Positions 23,216 to 36,935 of a DNA stretch of 64,000 nucleotides are shown piece by piece (position 1 is the stretch's first letter; every line of letters starts with the position of its first letter). Under the pieces are notes generated by a model. It was not told where the DNA came from and ran no database searches. It saw nothing but the letters and a program-made list of their open reading frames with translations. This stretch comes from Nissolia schottii (taxonomy: Eukaryota > Streptophyta > Magnoliopsida > Fabales > Fabaceae): assembly GCA_003254905.1 (NCBI GenBank), contig QANU01073111.1, positions 1,241,404 to 1,305,403 of the forward strand, written 5' to 3'. The translations under genes were made by a program, and so were the position numbers.

Positions 23216-26200
23216 CTAAGCCACGGCGAGAGCATTGCATAATGACTTGTATGCATTTACACACAGCTTGAATTTTTCTTCAGCCATTGCCTGCTATCAC
23301 AGAAAGGTAAAGTGCAAAAATGAGATCAGATAGCGCACAAACAAAAAGATAGAGGAAGAGAGAAGAGGATACTCCAAAAAAATGAGGACAAAAAAAATCA
23401 TTTGGTGGTTTATTCATTTTTCATGTTTGAGATCGTGTAATGCATTTCAATTTTCACAATTGTGCAAATTCTAACGTGCTGAAGAGGCAAATAAAGATAG
23501 ACCAAACAAATATTTCAAACTCACCTGGGAAGGGCCTTGATGCTTATCAGGATGCCATTTTAAAGCCGATAATCGGAAACTACACAGGTAAGAAAGGGCG
23601 TATCAGCAAATTTTAATTTCTTTTATGTTCCATTAAAAGACCCTGTACTGAAAAGGAACCCCAAAGTACTTACGCATTTTTAACATCTTCAATCTTCAAT
23701 GGACCTGTCGGCGGCAGACCGAGTGTAGTTCTATCAGAACTTAATCCTACACAACATGAATCGTCATCAGACTCTATGTCACTTGCACTCTTCCACTTGT
23801 TTGTCCTGTTTGGATGCTCTCTCCATTCAAAGCCAGATGTCGAAGACTCAGAAGATGATCCCCTCAAATTGCTATAGGTCCAGGTATACCATTTGTTACC
23901 GAATTTTGCTTGGAAGATTTGCTCAGGATGGCCATCAACATCCTCAAAGAAACTTTCTCTCCTGATTTTTTCTGAACTTAAAATGGACATCAATGGTCAG
24001 GAAAGTAAACAAATGTTAATTTTAAGAAACATTCAGTCAGACAAGGAAATCCCAGAAGGCATCACAAACACATCTTTAAGCTATGCTCAGATTATTTACT
24101 AGTCTGCAATATACAAATAATAAATTGTAACGACTACAGTGTACTAAAACATAAAGTTTTAACTATAATGACTCCACTCTGCAGCTATACATGTCACCGG
24201 AACTATTCAATTTCCTAATGTACAGAATATCCATTAAAAATAATTGAGTACATATTTACCAAAATTTGAAATATGACATAAAATCTTGGACAGAGAATAC
24301 AAGGGGACCTTTTCATATTAATATTTAAATTTTAAAAAAAAAGAGGTTCTAGTAATTTGTTCTATTCCCAATGGTATTTTTAATATTTCAAAATCTCATG
24401 GATGATATATGTGTTTTTCACAAAATAATTTGCTAACAGGCCCTCAACTTATCTACTAAAATAGAAATCATAACAAATACAGAAATGTGATCAAGGGTGA
24501 GGGAATGAGCTATGAAGAAAAAAATAAGGAATGAAGTACATAAATGAACTAAGAAGAACTCACGTTTAGTTTTCTTTTGTGATTTTCCACCAAACCGATG
24601 ACCAGACCTCGGTTGACCTTTACTGGAATAACTATTTGAACGATCGTCTTGATCTCCATGCCAGTTGGAGTTCCATTTTGTTTCCTTGTCCTAGGAAAAA
24701 GTGCATAACAGAACATTACCGTTGCAAATTGTTTACTGTAAGCAAATCTAAATTTCTAGTATATACATATAGAACATGATATGAAGTTATGTACAAGCAA
24801 AATCATTATTCAAATGTGTGAAAAAGGATGAGCTTCATCACTACATAAAAGGTGAGTTCATTAGCACCTCTATGACCGTCACTTGTCATCCGCTGTAACC
24901 ACTACTCATGGCGCAGCAAGAAGAGATGCCCTGCTCCATTTCTAAATAAAATACGAACTGATCGGAGGGCTATACTTGGCATATAGTCTTTCATTAGTTG
25001 AAACTGCCATTACCAGTTAAATTTCTTGGTTTACAATCTAATCTTGAGGTACATGGGCATGATATATATTTAAGAAATTTGTATTTTTCTACAATTTCTT
25101 TTCACTATTTCCATCCTATATCCATTATCTATGGGGCAAAGTTGACCAATTCATGAAGAAAGTCCCATCTAAATAGTGCAAAATGCTTACTTCAAAAGCA
25201 TCTAGTTCTTGCACTTGTACTCTGCCCTTCTTTAATCCACAAACTTTACCCAGAAAAATCCTCACCCGGCATAATTTATGTGATCAAGTGACAACAAAAA
25301 ATATAAAAGGAATATACTGACATAAAATGAAAGTTTCTCAATATAATGAAGATCTTAGAAAGCATACCTCAAATGAAAATTTAGAGGATCCACTATTGTA
25401 AAGGAGACTTTTCAAAGCTTTCTTCGCATCAGCACGCTTTTGACGGGTAACAAATTTGATATGACTCTGAAGTTCACATTTGCAGCATCAGTAAAGCAAC
25501 TATATCAATACCAACAGGGTTTTCCCCCTAATAGTTGTATGAAGAGCATGTAAAGGAGACATAACTGTATTAATCCTAAACCACATGCTATCTAAAATGA
25601 GTAAATTCCTTATGAACCCCTACAGATATTGCATACCTCACTAAAAAGTTCATTCTTCCCATTTCATATTAGGAAATTCTGTGAAACTGCTCATTCAGAA
25701 CATCAACACATGCTATCTGTCACTGTCTTAATGACCATTAAGAAAAAAATCCACACACACACAGATATTGCATACCTCACTAAAAAATCTGTCACGACCC
25801 ACATCACTCAGAAACCTGGCCCATACGAGTAAGGCCCAACCAACTCTCTTTGTGACCCAAACTTGCATCAAGACAGGAACCCGACATCCTAAACCGCCCG
25901 AGCTTATCCCCTCATTTGAATTTGAAGTAGAGCGGTTAGAACCCTAACAAACTCCCTCAAAATCCTCGAGAAAGAGAGGAGAGCCAAAACCACCATCCTC
26001 ATCTATAAATAAGGGGACCTCTACACTACTCAAGTATGCTATCTACACTTGACTATTCTCACTTCACTTAACTGACTAGAGCGCCGGAGTGCATTGCAAG
26101 TCCACCCCCTGGTGCTCCTAGGACAGGAAGGAGGTCAGATAGATCAAAGAGCATGATCAAGGCACCCAGACACATGACCTCATGTTTCACATGACGGAAC

Positions 26201-27273
26201 ACACACACACACATATATATGTTTTTTGATAGTAATGCTGAAATGCATACCTTACGTGGTTGTTGACCACTTCTTTTTATTTCCTGCAAAGAAAAAAAAA
26301 ACGTTTCCTTATCTCCAAATTTGTCCATAGCTGGTAAAGAGTTAAGGCTATATATGTGAAACCAAATCCTAGCAGCGCGAGGCAAGGAGATTACAGAGGC
26401 TTGCCTTGCATACATATAGTATTAAATTCAAGAAGAAATGCATAAACAACCCAATGTGGAAAAGATAATAGATAACAGACAAGAGCAGAAAGGAAAGCCT
26501 AGCAGCAATTGGCAACCGACAACTAATCTCTCCTCTCAGAAATGGCGCACCAAAATTTCTGTTTATCTATGAACAAATGTAGTAGTTTATTTATCAGTCA
26601 AGAGTGTGTTGCAACAATCTTGTTTCAACAATTAAACAGCCTACTGCCACCATACGAGTTCAATTCAACCATAGTACCGGGGTTGGCGGGTTCTCTCATT
26701 TACCTTGCATACTGCACAGACTGAATTCGTGTGAATTCTCTCTAAAGCAGTATTTGTAATTTAATCGCAAATAATAGGAAACTTAGTATCAAAATGAACC
26801 ACAGGTAACTATGTTCAACACACTAACAATCATGCCAACTGATTTTGAAAGCCTTGTGAAAAAGTACTCCCAATTTCTCATCATATTTTTATCTATTCAA
26901 TATAACTACTCCACCTACATGGTTACCACCACCAAATTTGTTCCCTTTCCCCCCATTGTTTCTTATTGGGCTCCCTCCACTGTGTGCCACAAAATTGGCA
27001 TATCAGGCAACTGGGAACGAACTCAACATAAACATTCAACAATAAGCAAATGCCCCTTTCGAAATCATCAGCTAAAACGGCAGAAAAGAGACAGAATAAG
27101 AGAGGGATATAAATTTTAAAAAAAAAAAAACTCACGGAGTTCCATTTGCTCTTCCATTTCTCACAGGAACACGGGGTGGAATGAAATGCAGAGAAATGGG
27201 TGGAAGATGCTGAAGCCGATTGAATCATGTAAGACTTTATGGACAACAAGTTTCGCCATCGTGATGGTTGCAT
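23216..27273 (-). CDS. J-domain (DnaJ-like) protein, probably mitochondrial
   Basis: Seven exons, read on the minus strand: 27136-27273, 26251-26283, 25368-25466, 24564-24690, 23674-23971, 23525-23579 and 23216-23290. All introns are GT-AG and phases agree, giving 274 residues. The J domain is at the C-terminus: a helix around LKIEDVKNAFRLSALKW, the catalytic HPD at residues 241-243, then AEEKFKLCVNAYKSLCNAL. HPD stimulates Hsp70 ATPase, so the protein should be a co-chaperone. The N-terminus MQPSRWRNLLSIKSYMIQSA is rich in Arg, Ser and hydrophobics with no acids, consistent with a mitochondrial presequence (inference). The frame stays open upstream to an earlier ATG near 27,513, but that lies beyond the likely promoter and is not preferred. 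Intron 2 holds LTR-like sequence. The client protein is unknown. Confidence 0.88.
25790..26201. mobile_element. LTR-like sequence inside J-domain gene intron 2
   Basis: It opens TGTCACGACCCACATCAC, has a promoter-like CTATAAATAAGGGGACC in the middle, then ACTGACTAGAGCGCCGGAGTG and GCAAGTCCACCCCC. This order resembles the LTRs of legume Ty3-type retrotransposons, and it ends near GGAACA. I see no internal retroviral region and no matching target duplication, so it is a solo LTR or fragment with uncertain ends. The 22-base stretch AGATATTGCATACCTCACTA is repeated at 25,625 and 25,763, just upstream. Confidence 0.55.
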
Positions 27274-27680
27274 ATCGGAGGAAGATCCAAAAGCGTTTGC
27301 TATGACAATTATTGTGACTGAGACCAACAAAATTTGCAAGGAATCATGAGTTTCAGGTAAACCTTTGAATTTGATGTAGACGACGGCGTCGTTTAAGCGG
27401 AACAGTTTTGTGGAGTGAGGTGAAAGCCACGCCGAGGTTGTCTCCTTACCCTCCCTCTCACTTTCTGGTTCTCCTCCGTCATAGGGATTGTAGATTTGGG
27501 CCTCAAACATCATTGGGCCTCATCTGCAAATCATGGGCCTCAAGTTATCTTTAGTAGGGATTCAATAAGGCCCAATCATTGTTTTCGCATCTATAAATCC
27601 CACTCTCTCGGTTCCACCGACTACAATCATCGTTCATCTGTCCCAACAACACAACACAGAAAACAGAAGAAGCTCTCATA
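27274..27680. promoter_or_regulatory. Bidirectional promoter with four site II elements
   Basis: Only 407 bases separate the ATG of the J-domain gene (-) from the ATG of the PLDRP1-like gene (+). TGGGCC occurs at 27,497, 27,514 and 27,534, with its complement GGCCCA at 27,569. TGGGCY (site II) motifs are known TCP-binding sites found in plant promoters of housekeeping, ribosomal and mitochondrial genes. A TATA box (TATAAAT, 27,592-27,598) sits 83-89 bases before the + strand ATG. No TATA is evident for the minus gene. Confidence 0.75.
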
Positions 27681-28673
27681 ATGTCGTTCTTTTCAAGAAG
27701 GGCAGCACGTGACGCCGACGACACCGTCGACGACTACGACGAGTACGACCCCACCCCTTACGGCGGCGGCTACGACATCAACCTCACCTATGGCCGCCCC
27801 ATCCCTCCCTCCGATGAGACCTGCTACCCGATCGGATCCGGAGGATCAGATGACACCTTCGACTACGATCGCCCCCAATACTCATCTTACTCCGAACCCT
27901 CCGCCTACGGCGACGAGGCCCTCGCCACCGAGTACAGCAGCTACGCCAGACCCAAGCCCCGACCCGCTCCAGCTGGCTTCAACCCAGGCGGCGGTTCCGG
28001 ATACGGCGGATCAGGTTATGATCGCCCCGCTTCCGAGTACGGATCTGCTGGCTACGGCCGCAGACCCGAGAATGAGTATTCCGGATCCGGTTATGGCAGG
28101 AAGGAGGAGTCTGAATACGGATCCGGCTATGGACAGAAGCCGGAGTATGAGGCTCCCGCGTCCGAATTCGGATCGGGCTATGGAAGGAAGGAGGAATCGG
28201 GATACGGATCCGGATACGGTAGGAAGCAAGAGTATGAGGCTCCCGCGTCTGATTATGGATCTGGGTATGGTGCAAGGAAGCAAGAGTATGAAGCTCCCGC
28301 GTCGGAGTATGGATCCGGGTATGGTGGGAGGAGGCAAGAATCTGAATATGGGTCCGGGTATGGGAGGAGGAGCGAGACAGAGTCGGAATATGGATCAGGG
28401 TATGGAGGGAGGAAGAGTGAGTATGAGGAGAAGCCAAGCTATGGGAGGAGCAGCTATGGGAGGCAGGAGGAGGGAGGGGTTGAGTATGGCCGCTCTGAGG
28501 AGGAGGGGTACCGCAAGCCAAGCTATGGAAGGCGTGATGATGACGACGAGGAACGCAGGCCTGCCTATGGTGAAGAGGGCTATGGACGCAAGAAATATGG
28601 ATCTGATGACGATGAAGATGATGAGAGGAAGAAGCATCAACACATGTATCGTCATCGCTATGATGATGAGTAA
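27681..28673 (+). CDS. Gly/Tyr-rich repeat protein, At5g39570/PLDRP1-like
   Basis: A single exon of 330 residues. The N-terminal 90 residues are the conserved part: DYDEYDPTPYGGGYDI, TYGRPIPPSDETCYP, then SEPSAYGDEALATEYSSYAR. The rest is a disordered array of about 15 units built on EYGSGYGRK/R with variable Glu, Pro and Ala, then an acidic and basic tail (DDDEDDERKKHQHMYRHRYD). The order matches the Arabidopsis protein At5g39570, described as PLDRP1 (a phospholipase D-regulated, intrinsically disordered protein); I rely on memory for that name. Arg/Tyr/Gly-rich tracts of this type often bind RNA and can condense. The precise role is not established from sequence. It has its own TATA box in the shared promoter. 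Confidence 0.85.
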   Translation: MSFFSRRAARDADDTVDDYDEYDPTPYGGGYDINLTYGRPIPPSDETCYPIGSGGSDDTFDYDRPQYSSYSEPSAYGDEALATEYSSYARPKPRPAPAGFNPGGGSGYGGSGYDRPASEYGSAGYGRRPENEYSGSGYGRKEESEYGSGYGQKPEYEAPASEFGSGYGRKEESGYGSGYGRKQEYEAPASDYGSGYGARKQEYEAPASEYGSGYGGRRQESEYGSGYGRRSETESEYGSGYGGRKSEYEEKPSYGRSSYGRQEEGGVEYGRSEEEGYRKPSYGRRDDDDEERRPAYGEEGYGRKKYGSDDDEDDERKKHQHMYRHRYDDE

Positions 28674-28727
28674 TCAAAATGCTGGTGGTTACTATGTGAA
28701 TGGAGGTCATCCCATAGTTACCTACTA

Positions 28728-28733
28728 AATAAA
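28728..28733 (+). terminator. Polyadenylation signal AATAAA
   Basis: AATAAA lies 55 bases after the stop codon of the PLDRP1-like gene, followed by a TG-rich stretch (TTGTGTCACC, TTCCGTGTGTTC), as expected for a plant poly(A) region. Confidence 0.45.
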
Positions 28734-28944
28734 GGGTTGACCCATTGTGTCACCTTCCGTGTGTTCTCTATTATTATCAAGTCTTTTAGATTGAGAACTG
28801 ATGGCCTAAACTAAATATGTTGTTGTTTGGTTTAGTTGTGGTTTGGTTGGCTTGTAAGTTATAATAATATCCACATTTATTCTCAAATTATAATTTCGGG
28901 ATGTATTTACCTTTAATTAATTCAATGCTTGCAACTCTCACTCG

Positions 28945-30389
28945 CAATCTGGAAAGCAAAATCATTTGGTGCTACCGGAACCCAAGTTGGTGAAGTTGTT
29001 TTTAATACATCATTGACTGGGTGAGACAGACTACAAAACCTTAGAATCCAAAGGTTTCTCCGTTTGTAGCTTGCATTCAAATCTATAAATCAGTACTTTG
29101 TTATGTATGCGCATTGCAGGTATCAAGAAATTTTGACAGATCCTAGTTATGCTGCCCAGCTTGTGCTGATGACAAATCCCCATATTGGGAATACCAGCAT
29201 AAATTTTGGTAAGTGTTTATCTTATAATTTTCGCCAGTCTTGAATCCTTGTGCTTGGAACCCTTTTAGAAACTACCTTTGGATGCTCTGCCTGCCAGATG
29301 ATGGGGAATCAAGACAATGCTTCCTTGCTGGCCTAGTGATTTGGAGTTTGAGTATGAGGTTCTATTCTCGTGCTCTGGAAATAATTTTTCATTGGTTGAT
29401 CTTCACATAGTCTACTTACTTACTCTCCCTTCCTCTTCACAATGAATATTTATTCAGCACCTCCAACTTGGAGATGTGTCGAATCGCTTGGTGATTACTT
29501 AGCAGAAAGGAATATCATGGGAATCTGTAAGTATTCTATATAAAGACTACAAAATTTGTTTTGAGAATAACATTACTCTCTGCATAACTTAAGTTTTTTA
29601 TGTTAATTTTGATGGCAATTTGTGATGCAACAGATGATGCCGATACACGTGCAATCACACGTAGGTTGCAGCAAGATGGCAGTCTTATTGGTGTCTTGAG
29701 TACTGACAATTGCAAAACTGATGAGGAACTACTTCAGATATCTCAGTCATGGGACATCGTTGGTAGGGATATGAGTCTTTGTGATTATTTAAATATTGTC
29801 TAACTATTGAATCACATGGCTGCTGTTTAATATTTGCAGGTATTGATCTAATAAGTGGTGTATCATGCAAGTCTCCACATGAATGGGTCAATAAAACAAA
29901 GCACAAATTGGAGTTTAGTTCCAATAAAGGATCTGGAGAAACTTTTCATGTAAGTATATGCCAATGGCAATGTCCCTTTCTTTTTGTTAACTATTTGGTA
30001 ATTGCTCAAGCTGCGCTTCGTGCCAATGAATCCATTGCAGATAGTTGCTTATGATTTTGGAATCAAGCATAATATACTTCGGCGCCTAGCATCTTATAGC
30101 TGTAAAATTACTGTTGTGCCTTCTACATGGCCAGCATCCGAAACTTTGAAGATAAAGCCAGGTGGGGTCCTTTTCAGCAATGGCCCTGGACATCCATCTG
30201 CTGTTCCTTATGCTGTTGAAACTGTGAAGAATATTCTTGGTAAGGTGCCTGTTTTTGGAATTTGCATGGGCCATCAATTGCTAGGCCAGGCTTTAGGCGG
30301 TAAGACCTTCAAGATGAAATTTGGACACCATTGGTGGAAATCAACCTGTTCGTAACCTTCGAACTGGCCACGTTGAAATTAGTGCTCAG
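28945..30389 (+). pseudogene. carA: carA (carbamoyl-phosphate synthase small subunit) internal fragment
   Basis: Second broken carA copy, opposite in orientation to the one at 12.6-13.8 kb. It starts abruptly inside exon 2 at CAATCTGG. Exon remnants: 28945-29020, 29120-29208, 29298-29358, 29458-29526, 29634-29762, 29840-29949 and 30041-30389. Most of the protein is readable: [56 protein letters not shown], and the class I glutaminase block PVFGICMGHQLLGQALGG with its nucleophile Cys. Damage: no 5' end; an extra T in exon 5 (AACTTGGAG); GPGH where family members have GPGD; one extra base near 30,333 that shifts GHHGGNQPVRNLRTGHVEIS out of frame; no C-terminal exon with the His-Glu catalytic pair in the next 500 bases. 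Introns are retained, so it arose by DNA-level duplication. Confidence 0.9.
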
Positions 30390-30952
30390 GTATGTCTACT
30401 AATGGATTCTTTTCTACCAATTCTTTGATTCCTATTGTTTCATCATAGGTATGGTTAAATCTATTTGAACCTGTTAGGTGTGCTGGGGAAGACAAAAAAA
30501 GAATGAAGGACATTTGCTTTATACCTTTTAGGTGTACCCATCCCTTGTCTTAATTATAAAAACTATTCTGTTATGCAAACAAGAAAAGATGAAAGTAGAA
30601 TTAAACCAGTATTCACTATAATAGAAACTGTGTTGGAAGTAACAGCTATTTACACAAATGGTAAATCAGTGTGGTAATGGCTGTCTTGTGATGAAGTATG
30701 AGGCAGCATATCAAATTCGATTGACATTTCTTCACCTTGCCAAATCATTATATTAACACAAAAAGCATATTCACAGACGGGGGGGAAAATCTTTTTATTT
30801 ACCCCATCATTTTGGAGCATTATTTAGTTGAGATTTTTTTTCATTTAATGTAACGAAGTCACATTTCATTAAACCGCTCAAAATACAAATTAGGGTTTTC
30901 ACAAAATGATCGAGCACTGGATCTGGACTAGCAACACAAGGAGTGGGCTAAA
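30390..30952. other. carA intron remnant and spacer before histone pseudogene
   Basis: It starts with an intact donor (GTATGT) after the last carA exon remnant and reads like intron sequence. The part at 30,624-30,684 also appears, relocated, in the first carA fragment at 12,655-12,713. No coding exon is seen. Confidence 0.6.
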
Positions 30953-31540
<588 letters not shown>

Positions 31541-34500
31541 CATCACATTGAGCACACGGATTGAATTTCATTTTTCATTTTTCATTTTTCATTTTTTGGC
31601 CTCCGCCAAACTTTGCCGTCTCACTTTGCTTTTACATTTTTAAAAAAACTTTAATTTTTATGCTGAGTGTAAAACAATTCTACACTTTCGTCCAATAGTG
31701 TAACGTTTAAATTAATAAGGTGAATTTTTTTTTTTAATAAAGGGTGTAAAAGTATATTGTCTAGTAATAATATTTTAGTAGTGACTACTATTTATATCAA
31801 ATATTAAACATTATTACTATTTATGTTAAACTAGACTCAAGTCCGCGTTGCATGAGAAGTTATCAAATTTATTTAAAGCCCTTCTTTTGTTAGCAATGAA
31901 TATGCAGCTTCTTTCTCTTTTAATTGTTGATATGATTTTTCCATTAACTACTCTTCAATCTTGTCTTCAATTAATAGTCCAAAAATTGAAGAGAACCTCT
32001 ACTTGTGTTTGTTTTTGTGTCAATCGTGGTGTGACTCTGCGGATTTATTACATATATATATATATAGCANTAGGGTGTGGCAAATTCAGACTTTTTTTTT
32101 AAATGTCTAAATTCGCCACTGGGTGTGGCGAATTCAGATTCCGGCCCATATATTGCTAATTTTGTGTTTCAAGCCATATTTTGGTATATAACTTATATTA
32201 GAACCATAGAAATGCAAAGAGGCCTGACTCTGCTTGCATCCTTGAAGGCATTGACATTATCATGGTGATACCAACAATAAAATCTGAGGCGCATGGATCC
32301 CTCAAATGGGAGCCACGGAGAACGTCGTCGTTGACACTAGCAGCATTGACATTGATAGAGCTCGATGGACATATAAGCAGAGAATGAGATTTTGTTGGAT
32401 AGCCCAAAAATGCGAAGCACCATTCCATTTGAATGTCTCAATCACAATACAAAGGATCAAAGTGTATTGTGAAAGGGGAAACGATTGCATATGAGTTAAT
32501 GGCGGAGAGGGTTTACAACCATGAAAGAGGAGAGGGAAGGGAGAAAGGGGTAAGTGGGCATGGAAAAACAAAGAGGTTGACTATTTATGTAGAGAGTGGC
32601 TTATGGAAGGCCAACGAACGATGCCGCCATTGAAATGGGTCATGTTTCTTGTGTGCACCTACAATTAATAGTCTAAAGGTGAAGGGGGTCGTGTTTCTTA
32701 CATGCAACTACAATCCATAGTCTAAAAATATTCTAAATGCAATCTCAAGCATTAATATTAAGATGAATGGTTAACGCACGTGGTTCAACAAATCAACCCT
32801 CAATTTGTTGGTTGATGAACTTAGCTAGAAAAATTAGTTTTGCTTTACAAAACTAAAAGAAATGTAAGCAGCGAAATTTGATAGCTAACCAAAAAATTGA
32901 AATCACTCCAATTTGAGACAAAACACACAAAGGATTTGGTTAGGTCCTTTGATAATCTCACTTCATGAATCACTCAAGAATTCAGGAGAATCACTCTCAA
33001 AATTTAGTTTGATAGAAATCAAAAGGTTTGCTAAAATGTTGAATATTGTTGTTGTTGTATTTTCGTATTGCTACTTTGACTGCCTTATATAGGTTGCCAA
33101 TTTGTGTTATATAATACCAAAAGTTACAAAATTAAATCCTAAAGGCTGCACCATAACCATTAGCCAAAACCCACTCTAAATGTATTATAATTATATTAAT
33201 ATTCAGCTAAAGATGCTTTGTAACCTATGTGTGAGCATTCAACAATTGGCTGCTCATTAAGAACCAACTAAATGCAAAATAATGTTCTAATTCTCACTTA
33301 TTCCATGGCCAAAAACATCCAAAACTGAATGACATAGTCATTTGTTAGAAAAACATTAAACAAACACTCTAAAAAAGTCTCATTCAGGTTATATCACTTG
33401 GACCACACGTTTCCATGATCCAATTCACCATTTTGGACTCTTCATTTTCTAAATTAAGCCCCACTTTTAGAATTGTTGTCAAAAGTTATTGTAAGGCCTC
33501 TTTTGCTTTTCTAACTCTTGCCCTAGGCATTGGTCTTTCAAGTCCTTTAATTGCCTCTTGATCCTTACCCTTGATCATGTCCTCATCACGTGTCATGCAC
33601 GTGACACGCATAACCCAATTCTTGCTTCCTCATCTTACTCCTGCGTTGCTCTCAGCGTACACTTGTTCTCTTCTTCTTCTTCACTACAGTTGCGTGAGCC
33701 ACGATTGTTAGCAAAGCGACCTCACCCGCACGTCATTACCTGCTTCTTTCCTCCCCTTCTCTCTCACATTTGCCACGTGACCAAGCTAAGTATCATGACA
33801 ACAATTAACTACTTAACATCACTGCAAAGACTAAAACATCACCTCAGCCATTAATTGCCATATCAATAGCCGAAAATGCTAAGAGAGTTGACGATTTTAA
33901 GTTGAAAACACCAAGAGAGTTAACAATTTCAAGCCGAAAACATCAAGAGAGTTTGGTGAGTCTTACGTGGCCCTGCCACACCAACTCGCCTGTCACATTG
34001 TCTAAAACATGTGTAATTTTGTAATATATTTTAAAATAATAATATTTTGATAATATATTTTGAAAACAAAAGCATTATAGTAAAAAAAAACTTCAAAAAA
34101 AGACATAACAAAAACTTACATAATTCACACATAATGGGGATGAGGAGTATCAATGTTTACCAATTTACATATGTGAAGTGAGGAAGATGAGTGGTGACGT
34201 TGTAGTGGTGGTAAGGGGTGAAGATGGGTGTTTGCGTTGGTAGAGTTAAAAGTAGTCTTCTCATAACAAAAGTTGAAAGATGTAATCTAGATAGACGCTC
34301 ATAGAAATAATCCACATTACCACTTTGATAATAATGTAGTTTACCTGGTCAATTCACATTATCAACAATGTTGCATAACCAAACAAATTAATATTAATTG
34401 TCAAGCAATTTAAAAATCACATTAACAAAAAAAATTTCTTTCGGTACTCAAGTTTCTATGAAAATATCGATATTTCCTTGTATTTAAATAATTATGATTC

Positions 34501-35534
34501 AACCACAAATTTAAAACAATAAACAATTAGAGTTAATACGACATATGACAAAATTTCAAATGTTATAATATCAATATCCTTAACTTTTTATTGGAGTACC
34601 AGAATAATCCCCTCAACAATAAATTACCTCCAACATCCTCTTATTGCATTTCTTGTCATTTGTGTTTAAGATTTTCCAATTTAATCATACCCATACAAAA
34701 ACTCGTGAGATTTTACATGCTTCCAGTATGTACATTCCATTTTCATTGTCTAAGAAATGAACACACGTCTCTCCCTTCATTTTCAAACATAAAAGTAAAT
34801 CCCATCTACTTTATTATGATAGTATGTCCAAGAATGAAATGATAAACTTGTGCCCATGCAAGATTTTTTCATTCCCCTCCCTGTTTGTGTTGACGATAAA
34901 AATATCGTTTCAAGTAACATTTTCCAGTCTTTCGCATTTGTTCAACAGTGTTCGAATGTAAATAGACGATCGTATGCGCTTCTTGCAGCATCAGTAATTA
35001 CTAACTGTAACATACTCGTGTGCGTCACCAAGAAAATAAAAACATCGGGAATAAAAACCTTATAGCGATCTATCCGATTCATGAAATAACTTATGCCACC
35101 CATTATAAGAACCCTGAATTTGTTTCAAGCATGTAGTTCATGTATAAAATCCAACATGAAGTTATGAGCGTGAACTGCCAATGTAATAAAAATTCTCAGA
35201 TACATATAACTATAGACATTAATGTTCGAAGAACCAAAAAAACCTTCAAATGTAAACTTCGAAAATGGGGGAAAAGGAAATAAAATAAGCATCACAATCA
35301 CTCCCTTGCTACAGACAACCTACTTAAAAAAGCATGGATGAAATCCAAGGCTAGAAAAGCCTCTAAGCAACTCTGTGCCCACCACATAAATATGATACAT
35401 AAGGCTCAGAATATACCTTCCAATCATCTGTCTCAACTCATATCCTTGGCAACATAGTTCACATGACATAACACAGACACCAAAAAAGCAACCACAGATA
35501 AAAATAACTCACCACATTAAAATATCTTTTTAAC
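31541..35534. other. Gene-free region downstream of actin
   Basis: No supported exon. Around 32,084-32,139 there is a small direct repeat (GGGTGTGGC[A/G]AATTCAGA) and an overlapping hairpin ATTCGCCAC/GTGGCGAAT; a single N is at 32,070. The part from 32,830 to 33,560 has the look of retrotransposon LTR or leader sequence but no clear ends. A tandem repeat at 33,869 is listed separately. The last 500 bases hold the actin 3' untranslated region. Confidence 0.5.
33869..33956. repeat. Tandem repeat, about 32-bp unit, nearly 3 copies
   Basis: Units open GCCGAAAATGCTAAGAGAGT, GTTGAAAACACCAAGAGAGT and GCCGAAAACATCAAGAGAGT. The first two continue with a TTAACAATTTCAA-like tail. No coding meaning is seen. 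Confidence 0.85.
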
Positions 35535-36925
<1,391 letters not shown>

Positions 36926-36935
36926 CTTTTACAAC

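Noticed and set aside
27274-27513. Upstream ATG extending the J-domain protein by 80 residues
   Set aside because: The extension would start within the shared promoter among the site II motifs and would bury the presequence-like N-terminus at 27,273.
27709-28728. Long alternative-frame and antisense open frames over the PLDRP1-like gene
   Set aside because: They are by-products of the repetitive, high-GC coding sequence. Only the frame from 27,681 has the conserved family N-terminus and a proper start context.
32830-33560. Possible Ty1/copia LTR
   Set aside because: The sequence has LTR-like flavour (TATATAGG, TTGGTTAGGTCC) but no paired copy, no defined ends and no coding region.
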